From: Hermatobates lingyangjiaoensis
Taxonomy: Eukaryota; Arthropoda; Insecta; Hemiptera; Hermatobatidae
Reading direction: 5' to 3'
NCBI GenBank assembly: GCA_026182355.1
Contig: JAPFBL010000068.1
Coordinates: forward strand, 1,746,001-1,810,000
DNA length: 64,000 bases
Below the pieces are notes generated by a model, which ran no database searches, was not told where the DNA came from, and saw nothing but the letters and a program-made list of their open reading frames with translations. Made by a program: the position numbers and the translations under genes. Positions 1-50,401 of the stretch are shown here, piece after piece (position 1 is the first letter of the stretch; every line of letters starts with the position of its first letter).

Positions 1-8
1 CAAATTCT

Positions 9-220
9 CGGTTTTATTTTAAAAAGTTTCATGGACCTACAAACAAAGGATAATAATAAATCATATAGCATATAAATATCAATAAATAAACAAGACCAAA
101 ATGGATTATTACAGCTTGGTGAATATTACAAGTAGAAGTATTTCAGAGATAAACAAAATACGAGTAACTTACAGAAGTAAGTATTTTTGAATTAGAAAAT
201 GAAATTTACATTAAATAAAT
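9..220 (-). repeat. Decayed copy of the foldback element at 14055-14516
   Basis: The reverse complement aligns with about 14200-14453. Shared stretches include ATCCTTTGTTTGTAGG, CTCTGAAATACTTCT and CTTACTTCTGTAAG. The terminal inverted repeat is cut off or lost at the window edge. Confidence 0.75.
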
Positions 221-2856
221 GACCTAGCATCTTGATATTTGTTGAAGTATAGAAGTGAGTTATGCTTCTATCTATCTGTTACCTTCGTTAAAACTTTGTT
301 TTATTTAAAAGTCCGTTGAACTGTTTTATTTAATAACCATGTGCATTATAAAACAACATTTGTTAAATAAGATTGAATGAATACAATAATATCCTTAATC
401 AGATCATTCCTCTAAGAAATTGCCTACTATATAATAAATGAACTTTTATATGGCAGAATAGTGCAATAAATTTAACATCTATATATAAAAATGAAAATCT
501 TTTATTTGATAGAAGAAAGTGATCTCAAATTAAGCCTTTAGTATTTTTTGTATGTAAATCCACTAACAAGTTATCTATTAATGATTAATAATATTAATTA
601 GTAAACTATGAATTGAGAATTAAGTAAAATTAAACACAACAAATATAATGTATAATATAACCTAAGGAATTACAACATAAAAGAGTTCTAACTTTTAAAT
701 TATGTTTAAAATTAATTACTTTATTTATCAATAATTAAATTAAAAGCAGTAATGAATTTAATCATTCATTTATAACTATTTGCAAAATATAATCAATTTA
801 ATTTAAGCTGGAATTAAAAGAAATAGTTTTTAGCTAAAATTTTAAAATAGTTTCAAATTATTAGATTGTTAAAAGGTCTGCAAAATAAGTTTGCATTGAA
901 ATAGTGATTAGAAGAAAAAGTTATATTCATAATCTGGTATTGATTTGTTTAAAGTTGTTAAAATTATAATATAACTTTATACAAAAAGTAGTAAACAAAA
1001 TAAAAGTTAAAATTCCAATAAAAACTGAATCATTAGTCATATAATTCAGTCATTCTAATTCACTAATATTTGAGATATTTCTTTCTATAAATACAACTAT
1101 TAATATTACTATTTTCCTTTTTATTCTAATATGAAAAGATTATATTTGAATTGCATCTATTGTTATTAATATATAGAAAACCAATTAATTGTATAATATT
1201 CTAAATAATTAGATATAATTAAATGGAAGTATATTACATTATTTTTGTAGGAATAAGTTTTTTGAAATACAGTTTAATTGTATATTAATTTAAATGAGTA
1301 AGTTTTAAAAGTTTTTCAAGTTTCAGTGGCATTATTTCATTTAAAATAATTCTTATGCTTATTAGTAAAGATGACTTTCTTTTTTTCTTTGTTACTATAA
1401 TGTAGTGACATTTCTTAATCTACTTTTGTTTCTCATCATCGAATAGTTATAATTGAATGCAATATAGTAAAAAGATAAAAGATAATTTTAAATTGCCTAC
1501 TCACATTCTTTTGCAGATGTGCAGATTTCTTCATTTCTTCTTTCTTTACAAACACTTATACGAACAGAAAAATAATTTCACACCGGTGCATCAATTAGTA
1601 ATATATTTAACCAAATCACTTTTAAACTGCCATACATTACTATTTTTTTCCTAAACACTGATTAAAAAAACCGAGGCTTACACGTATAAAACTATCGACG
1701 CCATGATGATTTGAAAGAATATAAAAGAGCTTTGGCCCCTAATTAAGCCAGTGTAGTCAGGAAATAATTACGCACTAAATACAGACCTATAAATTCTGGT
1801 TAGTTTTATTCAAGACAAAATTATTCTATATAATCAATTGTATTAATTTTAAATAAACACTTTTAAGTAGGTCATTTTATCATAAAAGACAAAAAATAGA
1901 AATAATGCATATATTAGTGGAATTTAGTAATTAACTTTTCAGGTTGGTTGATAATAACATGTTTTATATTTTAAAAGAATATGTGTCAGTGTGCACTCAA
2001 CTTTGCTAAAAGTAAGTCTATTATTAAGTTAATTGACAACCTATTTAATTCAGTGTTTCGTTTTAATGGAGTTATAGCTATTTTGCTCATTTTAACGGAA
2101 ATGCAATGATTGTCACAGCCTTGTAAAAAAATAATATGAATCAAGATGACTATTAATTAAGACTAAAGTCATTTGCTGTGTAATATTTTAAATTAATTTT
2201 CAATATGTTGTAAATTTAATGCGGTAAAATTTACATAGTTAATTATTAACACTTCAAAAAATTTGTAAAACATCAATGAAATAATAATACATTTCATAAG
2301 ATGGAACCATTTTGTAAAACTAATGTAAAACCTTTGTAAAACTTGTACATTTTTTTGGAGAATCAAAAAATGTAGATTTATTGTTAAGACACTGTGATTT
2401 AAAAAATAATTTCATACAGAAAAATAGGCCCTTTGCAGCCTTACTTAATTTATCTGTTACATAGTTTCTCCAGTTTAATGCTACATCTAAAGAAACACCA
2501 ACATTATTGCATCACTCTGGGACTTCTAGTTCAGTATTTTTTAATGAAGCCATCTTGGAGGCCTAATTTCCTATTCTCCAGAAATATGTAAGGACTGTTT
2601 TAGCTGGATTTATATGAAAAAACCAATTGGTAGACAACCACATCTACACTTCACAAACCAATTTACAGATGACTCTGTACTTTGATAAAAACAAGTACTA
2701 TGAAGCGTTCTTCTTCTTATAATTATAAAATATTCTGCATATCATTACACACAACATTGATTCTTTGTAGTATGCAGTAGGACATTCTCAACATTAATTA
2801 TTCTTCTGATAGATTGCTATAGTCCATTCCACATTTCTTGGATTAAAATATCTATG
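221..2856. other. AT-rich gene-free stretch
   Basis: Very AT-rich. The only open frame above 60 codons (1457-1654, plus) is a run of Phe, Leu and Tyr with no recognisable motif. I see no repeat ends or RNA gene here. Confidence 0.6.
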
Positions 2857-4040
2857 AACTAGCAAACGTACCCGTCTTTGACGGAATCAAAAATTCTATT
2901 ATAGTTGGTATTCCAAAATGTCATTAGAAATTATAGAATAGTAGAAAATACTATTATTAGTACAGTGTTAAGCAAATGCCTCTGAATACGCTACATTAGC
3001 TCTCTGTCCTTGAGTTTTATGGAAGAACAAACAATCGGAACCTCTGACTCTTGAGCTAGTAAACTACAGTTGACCATGTGAGAAAAACTTGGTCTCGCTA
3101 ACTTGAATTTCTGCGTTAGATAAAGTTTCCCTTTGCGACTTCGTTAACGTCATTGCGAAATAGACTCTGACGGGACTTATATTTAGTCTGACAAAGGAAA
3201 CAGACAGTAGCTCGGAATCAATGGTATGGGTGGTATACACATAGACTCCCCAATACCAAACCCAGTTATGATGTCCGCCTCTATGGCATATTTGTGCACA
3301 GCACGAACTCACAGTTGTGTCCCGTTGCATAGTTTTGGGACATTCACGTTTAGTAACATGAAATTTGTTACTGCTACTCAATTGCAGTATGATTGGTGCT
3401 CCTACTTTAAATTTTTACTTATTAGCAGGCAGTCCAGGAGAAAGAAATTAAGAGTCAAGGAATTCAGTTGGATAATGAACTGCTTCCTCATCACTAATCA
3501 CTCTCTTTACTTACTTGTAAGTTCATTCCTCGGTATGATATAGCGTAAGAACTTGTTTATTGATTTTTCCTGCCTGTTCATATTAAGGGTTGAGAATTGC
3601 TCGTTCACAAAACTATTTATCTTTAATAGGTAGTAGATCCTCAACTCTGGGAAATACCTTTTCAATAATGTCAAATACGTAATATATTCATATGATCAAA
3701 TGAAATTAAAATCAACTATCAATACCTACTTACTATACATGTGTAATTTCAAAATACAGCTTAAAGGCCCATAACTTTGTTTCTGCACTGAATTATCAAT
3801 CTATTCAGGGCCTATATTTTAAGTTAGGCATACACAAAACTACTGTCAAAGTTTCAGCTCACTATCTCTCATGGTGGATGAGTGAACTTGTAACAAAATT
3901 TTGCAGACAAACCGACAAACTGACAAACCAACAGAAATTTTTTTTAGGGTGGATTCGGTTTCTCCAATGTATGAAACGTAAAGAAAACTTAAAATGAGTC
4001 AGTTCTAAGCAATGTACAGACAAAATCATACTTTTATTTA
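2857..4040 (-). repeat. Dispersed repeat A, copy 1
   Basis: It shares its whole length with 31582-33015. Both begin AACTAGCAAA..GTACCCGTCTTT (plus strand) and end near GTACAGACAAAATCAT. The minus strand of both copies translates a related peptide (CPKT.QRDTT and QICHRGGH), so it may descend from a coding transposon. Near the far end are ACAAACCGACAAACTGACA-type short repeats. I do not recognise the family. Confidence 0.8.
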
Positions 4041-5130
4041 TTTATATTTGTTCTGATTAAGTAGATTTGATGGCTTATTATCAAAACTACTTCATATCCA
4101 AAGGTCAGCCTCCAGTAATTCCTTTAAGTCTTAAAAAGTTATCTATTTTATGAATAAAAAAATGTTTAGAGCTAATTCTATTGATTTCTTCTTCTGATAG
4201 GTAGGTATGTGATCCCTTAAGAAGATGTTAATTTACCAAAACTTCTTACTTTACTGCAGATATAACATAACCTTTGTTACTTTTTGTGTAATTTATTGAT
4301 AGGATATTTTATACTAGAAAAATATTCATATTAAGACAATAAATAACAAGAATTTTGTTTAAATTATCTTTAAACATCTTCTTTTAAATCTTAAAACAAG
4401 AATTATGTTTAACTGAATTCTGATGAAAAATTTATAAGTAACTGTAAACAAATCTGAAATTGTGCAGGTTATCCATAATTCAAAGTTGAGTTTTCAGCTT
4501 TCATAGCATTTATTTTTTTTATTGCTTTCTAGTTTTGAGTAGAGTTTTCTCACATAATCATTTTCTGAAATCATAAAATTCAACGACTCTTTCCATTCAA
4601 TTAATTTTTACTGAGATCATCTTCTCATAAGGTTTTAATTTTGGTTATAATTTTATTATAATCCTTGATTTTACAAATGATATAAACTTTATCATTTCCA
4701 CAAGCTTTCAAAATCAATGATATGTCAAATATATTACAATATATTGGAAAAATCTTAAGTTTTGCAATTTCCTGAAGTCTTATATCAATATTACTGTTAT
4801 CTCTTCACAGTACCTCTTCCTATGGCAACGGCCATAAAAAGAGTCCAGATAGGAGAGTAGTTGTGGTGTTATATTACACTTGTATGAGTTGTCTCTCTAT
4901 TATAAAAGTATCTGTACATGGAGTGCCACTCTGTAAGTGTCTATGAAGCTCTTGGTTTCATCAACCATCAGAATATTCACTTCTTATAAGATTTGAGTTA
5001 CTATTCTTATCTATTGATAATGAGTAACCATTCAGTGGATAATAATAATAACTTTGATTTAAAAGTTATTAAAAATCGTGAATATCTGACTACTTACTGT
5101 TTTTCTTACCTGAAGTTTTGATTATACCTG
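4041..5130. other. AT-rich gene-free stretch
   Basis: No open frame of note, no repeat ends and no RNA gene seen. Confidence 0.5.
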
Positions 5131-5300
5131 TTCAAACCACAATAAGAAATAGGAAAAAACCCAGGTTTTTGACTCTGACGAAGAACGTTTCTTACGGTTA
5201 AAAGATCTTAGCTTTTTTCCCATTTCTTCATGCGGTTTGAACATTGATTGTTGTTTCACGTGTTTATTGTGAAATCTAGCTTTCATATATATATAATCTC
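5131..5300 (+). mobile_element. Solo 3' end of a Penelope-like element (foldback form)
   Basis: It matches the sequence that follows the GIY-YIG frame at 57381-57470 (there in minus orientation): GACTCTGACGAAGA, AAAGATCTTAG, then TTTCACGTGTTTATTGTGAAATC and a short TA tract. The left edge (TTCAAACCACAATAAGAAA) is an inverted copy of its own right part, so the unit can fold back. CTGACGA lies at 5175-5181, but GAAA has become AAAA, so this copy is decayed. Confidence 0.75.
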
Positions 5301-5329
5301 CATAAATTGTTCTTGACCTCTTCTATTCT

Positions 5330-5979
5330 ATTGTATGTTTTGTTATTGAGGGCTAGGTCAAATATAAGAAAATAAACACCTTCCTAGGCCAACGTTTCGA
5401 TGTATTTGTACATCATCTGTATTTGTACACATACAGAAAACTCCTAACACTTGTAATTCTAGATCTGATATTGAAAAGTTTAGCCATATTTATACAAATA
5501 TTCTTTCCCATCCCCAGTCACAATGACAATAGTATATCATTGTAACTTGGATGATAACCTTAAGTCATAAACTAACCTTACTTTATGTAGCCTTCATATG
5601 ATCACCCTCCTTGTTTGTTAAAATGATAGATGAATATAACAAAGTATTGTTTTTCGTACTTATAACCAATTAATTCTCATGTAACTTAAATAACCATTAG
5701 CACACTCTCCAAGGTAAAACTAATTTCCTTTTGTCTGATACTTTGAAATAGATGTGTACTTAACAACTCTCATTATAAAATAACCTTTTGTATGTATCTG
5801 TTGGTCTCAAAAATTTGTGTTAGTTCTCTATGTGAGTTTTAGATTGTTTTGGTAAATGTATTACAGTTCTTAGTCTAATTTTAGCCCTTAAGATGATGTG
5901 CAAATACATCGAAACGTTGGCCTGGGAAGGAGTTTATTTTCTTTTATTTGATTTAGCCCTCAATAACAAAACATACAAT
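5330..5979. mobile_element. Foldback element with about 90-bp inverted ends
   Basis: The left arm 5330-5421 and right arm 5889-5979 are inverted repeats, differing at a handful of positions (both hold ATTGTATGTTTTGTTATTGA at the outer edge). Towards the inside each arm carries GATGATGT.CAAATACATC followed by GAAACGTTGGCC, a hairpin ending in GAAA. The 650-bp interior has no coding frame. (TA)n follows directly at 5979. Likely non-autonomous and PLE-derived, judging by the shared hairpin-GAAAC arrangement. Confidence 0.75.
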
Positions 5980-6300
5980 ATATATATATATATATATAAG
6001 CTAATTAAAAAGAAGATAGAACACAGATAGACACAGGAATAACTCACTTCTATATTTCTACCATCGTCGTCATCAGGAGGCGAAGAGTTCCGCAGGAAGG
6101 CAGAGCGGTGACTAATTATATATATATAATTATATAATATTATAGAATTATACTATTATAATTATATATATATAATTAAAAAGCACTGTGCTTCTGCATT
6201 GATAATTTTCTAGAAAGATGCTCTTTTTGTCTTATTATCTTCCTATAAGTAACTGGTAATTCTCAAAAATTAGATATAGCTTCTCGACCACTGATATTTC

Positions 6301-6536
6301 AAATTCACACAAGGGGTTCTTGAGGATTTTGGTAATAAAACATACAAATGTTCATAAAGCATACAAATAACAGTGTATCTGTTATGATGCAGCCAGACAT
6401 AAACATGGACCGGTAAATGGTGTTTCTTCTAAGTCAAGCCTTGAAAATGCCAAACAATTTTTGGCGAAACGTCGGCTTATAATCAGGAGTTGTATGTTTT
6501 ATGACCAAAATCCTCAAGAACCCCTTGTGTGAATTT
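6301..6536. mobile_element. Short foldback element with about 45-bp inverted ends
   Basis: Outer ends AAATTCACACAAGGGGTTCT and its complement at 6517-6536, continuing inward to AACATACAA. Inside, at 6449-6469, GCCAAA / TTTGGC forms a six-pair hairpin directly followed by GAAACGTCGGC. Total 236 bp, no coding capacity. Confidence 0.75.
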
Positions 6537-7079
6537 ATATACTCGTATATATATCTGAGGAGTAGGTCTTATAGGTAGTAGGGATAGATAAAACACCTAT
6601 ACAAGTTCTATCAAGTTTTATACCTTTTCTACTTAATTTTTCCACCTTTTTCACGTAGGTTTTCCATAAATTTAGAACTTGATAGACCAGTAGCATTGTC
6701 GATTAAATGAAGAAATGATGTAAATGTCGATGAGATATTGGATGGTGAAGGAGCAGGGAGCAAATTGAAAGAGGCCCTGTTGAAGAGGAAGCCGTGAAAT
6801 GTAAAGCGCTATCAAGTCAGAGAGGTGACCTGTTATCTGAGTGGGTCATCAGCCAGTCAATGGCTGCGACTCAATGAACATATCTGGTTACGTCATCAGA
6901 ACGCCAGTGACCGCACTGCTCAGCTATGCCCTGCCTCCATCTCCGTCTCGCCTATTCCTTCCCACCAACAAACACATCGCTCTCGCTTCCTCTCGCTTCT
7001 TCCTTCCATTTAAAAATAATTCTATCCTTCTCTCTACATTCTACTAATAGCCACTGGAACCTGTTTTAATTCAAATATT
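6537..7079. other. Gene-free stretch, GC-richer at 6820-6990
   Basis: The GC-richer patch gives two overlapping open frames of 62 and 68 codons, with low-complexity Ser/Pro content and no recognisable domain. I do not treat them as genes. Confidence 0.5.
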
Positions 7080-7980
7080 TAAAACATTATAATATATTAA
7101 ACATTTTTAATGTATTATATGTTTTATTAATTTGAAATTAAGAAAACTAAGACACTTATCTTTGTCCGTCTAAACTAGTGGTCATGGACTTTTAATGGCT
7201 TATAATGCTTTGGACTAGTAATTAAAATACATTTCATTTTAATGTATTTTATTATGTTTTAGAATAGAAATCAAGTGGCCATCCTTCTGATCGTTGGACC
7301 TTATAAATTCATTATGAAACAATATTGGACTAAAACATTATAATATATTAAACATTTTTAATGTATTATATGTTTTAGTTAACTGAAATATAAGATAACT
7401 AAGACTACTGTATCTCTTGTCCGTCTAACTAGTGTCATTGGACTATATGAATGGCATTATAATACTATTGGACTATGTACATTAAAATACATTAAACATT
7501 TTAATGTATTATATTATGTTTTAGTAACTAGAAATCACGTGTCCATCCTTCTGAGGTCGTTGGACTATATAAATTGCATTATGAAACTATATTGGACTAT
7601 AAACATTATAATACATTAAACATTTTTAATGTATTATATTATGTTTTAGTTAACTGAAATATAAGATAACTAGGACTACTGTATCTCTTGTCCGTCTAAC
7701 TAGTGTCATTGGACTATATGAATGGCATTATAATACTATTGGACTATGTACATTAAAATACATTAAACATTTTAATGTATTATATTATGTTTTAGTAACT
7801 AGAAATCACGTGTCCATCCTACTGAGGTTGTTGGGCTATATAAACTGCATTATAAAACTATATTGGACTATAAACATTATAATACATTAAACATTTTTAA
7901 TCTATTATATTTTGTTTTACTTTCTAGAAATCTCGTGTTCGTCTAACTAGTGCTGTTGGACTATATAAATGGCTAAACGA
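7080..7980 (+). repeat. Tandem array, about 270-bp unit made of two 135-bp subunits
   Basis: CATTATAATA.ATTAAACATT recurs at 7085, 7336, 7604 and 7875 (steps 251, 268, 271). Each 270-bp unit consists of two diverged halves marked by TTGGACTATAT and CTAACTAGTG. Each half centres on a palindrome in which ACATTATAATACATTAAA faces TTTAATGTATTATATTATGT. The first unit is the most diverged, the middle two nearly the same, as in arrays spread by unequal exchange. Confidence 0.85.
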
Positions 7981-8760
7981 CATCTAATTTCAAAGGAGGA
8001 GTATTATTTATTACAAATATTACCAGCCGAATTACAGTATGAATAATAATCCTGAAAAAAAGATCATATATACTTTAAATAACTGTTTATATAGAATAAG
8101 TATCCTTGTTGGCACTTTTTTGGGGCATATTTCCCATGTGTACATTACCAACAAATAAAATTTGCATCCTCAATCCTGTCCTGAAAATTTAATAATATTA
8201 TTCAAGATTTTAACCTACCTCATACTACACTATATATATGAAAGAGAAAGTTCGCATGTAAGAATAGCATTATTAGTAATTTTAACAGTTGAAGTTAATT
8301 AAATATTGTAGTAATTTTGAGTCGATGATTTTGTAGATCGTGCCTACGTTTTTTGTTAAAGTTGTAAGGTATAATAAATAGAGAAACTGTTTTATAGTAA
8401 AAATGCAGTTGAGTACGAATTTTATTCTCTATAAGTTTAATTCGAACACTTTTTTCTATAATTTCACATAAGCCTTCGAAAGGTTAAAACCCTGTAAAAC
8501 TGTAAAATTGGCTTTTGCCATTTGTTTACGTTTTAACATGTTCTCTATTTAGCCAGGAGTTTGTATTTAAAGAACAATATTTGTTTTATTTAGCAATCAG
8601 CATTTCAGAAGACTCGAGGCCAGATTTATGAATTAACAGACAAGAAGACTTGGAGTTAGGCATTTAGTAGTCAGCATCGTAGAACAATTAAGAGACACTA
8701 TGATGGAAAACTTCTACTTGTATTCTAACTATTCTAGAAGTCAGAATCGAAGTTGGCCTT
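7981..8760. other. Gene-free stretch
   Basis: AT-rich sequence after the tandem array. No coding frame, repeat end or RNA gene seen. Confidence 0.5.
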
Positions 8761-8762
8761 AG

Positions 8763-9070
8763 TTTAGGTTAGGTTGCAATGACAGTCCCACAAGAGAATA
8801 CACTAGTCCAAACATTGACCCCTTGTGTTACCACGCTATTTTTCTACATTAGGATTCCTAAATAATTAGCCTAATTCAAATGTGTTTAGAGTAGGGATCA
8901 TTAACGAGTACCTAAATTCGTACAGTCTCGGGACCCTCTCAGAGAGACGATGTGCTCAGATTTATTCACTTCACATGTAAATAAATCGAGGGCCAGAGTG
9001 GGTATTGAACTCTTGACCCACCAATCCAGAGGAGAGCCGTTGGTACTGGGCTAGCCTGGCCACTCCGAAC
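8763..9070 (-). repeat. tRNA-like SINE, full-length copy (family S)
   Basis: Read on the minus strand it starts with a tRNA-like head: GTGGCCAGGCTAGCCCAG resembles an A box and GAGTTCAATACC a B box (consensus GGTTCGANTCC). A central domain follows that is shared with 26553-26805 and 53168-53350 (GGGATC.TTAACGAGTACCT on the plus strand). It ends in an AACCTAACCT tail at 8763-8775. The two small minus-strand frames here are not genes. Confidence 0.75.
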
Positions 9071-11836
9071 TTGACCTTGCCTTCCTGCATCTCTGACTGT
9101 TGGAGAAGTAGAGTGAAATAGTGATTGAATTGACTGGAAGTGAAGCACAGTGTGGGTGCGAGCGAGTCCTAAGGGGCTGCAAGAGCGAGTTGATAACGTG
9201 ATTAATGGACTCGATTAGGTAAGACACTCCGCTTACAAACCCCAATCAGTTTATATTTGAGCCAACTTCCTCATCAATGTCAAACAACCATTTATCTATT
9301 TTATTATTAATCATACACCGATTTTATTTAATAAACAGATAGAAATATCTTCAGAATCTACGACTAGGGTTTATTTGACTACAGATAAGGAATAACCTTC
9401 ATGCTGTCAGCTAGTAGTCAGAACAATGCTGTACCTTCCCAATGATAATTGGTTGACAGAGCAATTTTGACATTTGGTCAACGTCACTATTCGTATCTAT
9501 GATATATCAATTCATCTACAACACAATGTTGAAAAAAAAACAATCCATAAGAACAAATCAACAATTATGTTTTCATTTTTTTATTATTTAAGTAAATTTG
9601 ACTTTCAGGAAAGTACAGTGTTTCTGATAAAATTTTATGGCATTTTTACAACAAATCTAACTTCTCATTTCTGCTAAACTAATCCCCCGATACTGGGTTT
9701 TCATCCTCAATTTGTTTCGTCTAAGCTCGTCTAATTTGATGCATTTATTGCTATATACTAACATTTTTGGCTATGTCTGTCTTGTTAATGAGATACGTAG
9801 ATTCTTATGCTAAAACGATTTTCAATCTCTAATGTTAGTTAAGCAGAAAAAGGTTCGCAAAAAGAATGCATATCAAATCAACTCAATTCAGCCATTGAAT
9901 AGTGTTTTTAATTAAAGAATATTAATGCTTCTTCTGTTTTAGCCAGACAGTTTTATCTTGAAGGGAACTCTATGCTTTTGAAAGAAAGTGCTTTCGCAAA
10001 ACAGCTTTTATGTGAGGATTTTGGTTTCCCGTCAATATATGGTTACTTGCACTATTCGTTATATTAAAATTAGGACTCCTATAGCAGAATCAAGCCGGTA
10101 TATGGCAAACAAGTCTATTAAACAGTTACTAAAACCCTTTATTTTAGCCGGGTGTACACTAAACGCACAATAAACTAAATTCACATTTATGAAAACCTCT
10201 AAATATGAATAAAAGCAATCAGAGGGACTTTTCTCGTATCAAGTTTTCTGCTAAATAATAACAATTAAAAATGGAAACTTATAATTAGTTGCTTGCACTT
10301 TTTTTAATTATATCATTAACGTTTCCCTTCAACTTTAATCCATATCTCATTAAAAATATTTCACAACCTTAATAATATTTCACAACTATATAAAAATATT
10401 ATATTTTTAAAATATGTTTAATAAATCCCTTTTAACTTAATCAAGAAAAATAATTAATTAAAAACTTTTAAAAATGTCTCTGTTATTGGACGGAACATGT
10501 TTTTTTTCTTTTTTTTTTTAACATCAAAGCATTCATGATAATTAGTCAATGCGACTTTTCATAATGGAGTATCCTGCAAGATGCACACCAAATCTGAGAC
10601 CTTTGTAACAAAGTAATGTGTATAGAATTTTTCTAATTAAAACTTTTAACAATTAAGCCCTAATCACGTCAATTTGATGTAATTTTTAAGCTTATTTTAC
10701 TGAGAGATATAAATAAATTCACTTAAGAAGTCATAATTAAATTTTGGAATAATTAAGTTACTTTTTAAAAATGTTTACAATTAAAAGCTAATTTGATCAA
10801 AATGTAATAAGTTTTTAAAAAATTTTCTCTCTAATAAAGTCAGTGTGAATGTCAATTGACTTGTAATATCTATAAACAAAACTATTAATAGTCAGTGTTT
10901 CTGAAAATAATATAATTCCTTTACGTAATACCTGCCATAAAATAGATCACGTAATTACATTTATTATGAACTTACGGTTCCTTCATGCTAAAGTTGAATG
11001 TAGACCACTCAAGATTTGTTATAGTAGTTTTATAAACTCACTCAAATGATAACCAAAATAAATGTAGAATACAAGCATCTATGATGTACCTAATTGATAA
11101 CACAGTAGACATGGTCGTTCATCACTTTCATTTCATTTGATGAAATTATTAATAATATTTTTCAATCAATGTTTACTGATTAACTTGTTAGTAAGCTTAC
11201 ATGTACTGCTTCAACAATTAAAGAATTACACTGTTATTCTAATACGGAAAATCGTTGTTGCTATATTACAATAAATTATTAAATGAAGTTGTCAGTGAGC
11301 TTTATAACATATTAACTTAAAATAAAGTTGAGTTCAGACAACTCCAGATTTTTTTTTTTTTAAGGAAATGAAAATTCTTGTAGGTAAATGGAATTCTTGG
11401 ATATGGCACAAAGCCATTGCTCCTGAACCTGTACTGTGTCAGGGACTCATTAAAGATGCCCTAATATATTAAACTTGAGTAAAACAATATTTTAGTTATG
11501 CAATCTGTATATTCTAATTATTATTTTGATTTATACATAACTGGATTGGGTGGCAATTATGCTATGCTCTACACTCAAGAACATTGCTTAGCTTCCAAAA
11601 ATGTTTGGAAAATTTCCAGACCTCTCTTCCCCCCCCCCCCCAAGAAAGCGTTAAACATTGATTTATGGCCTTTTAGTCAAACTCACTGATGTCTTTAAGT
11701 ATTTTTTCCGGCTTCAAGCACACAATGCCTAGTACTTGTCATGTCAGATCACCTGATTCTATTGTGTTTCCAGGTCCAATACGTTATGACTAAAAAGTCT
11801 GTAAAAGTATAAACAAATATTGAGGTTTGAAGTATT
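9071..11836. other. Gene-free 3' flank of Hsp70
   Basis: AT-rich DNA beyond the Hsp70 stop. It contains a 12-base C run (11630-11641) and several A/T runs. Open frames (9474, 9988, 11498) are short and unlike known proteins. Nothing else is supported. Confidence 0.5.
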
Positions 11837-11842
11837 TTTATT
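11837..11842 (-). terminator. Possible poly(A) signal of Hsp70
   Basis: AATAAA on the minus strand, only eight bases after the TGA stop of exon 5. It is the nearest hexamer I see. A 3' UTR this short would be unusual, so the functional signal may lie further on, below 11800. Confidence 0.3.
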
Positions 11843-11849
11843 TAAAAAC

Positions 11850-50395
<38,546 letters not shown>

Positions 50396-50401
50396 ATACT
50401 G

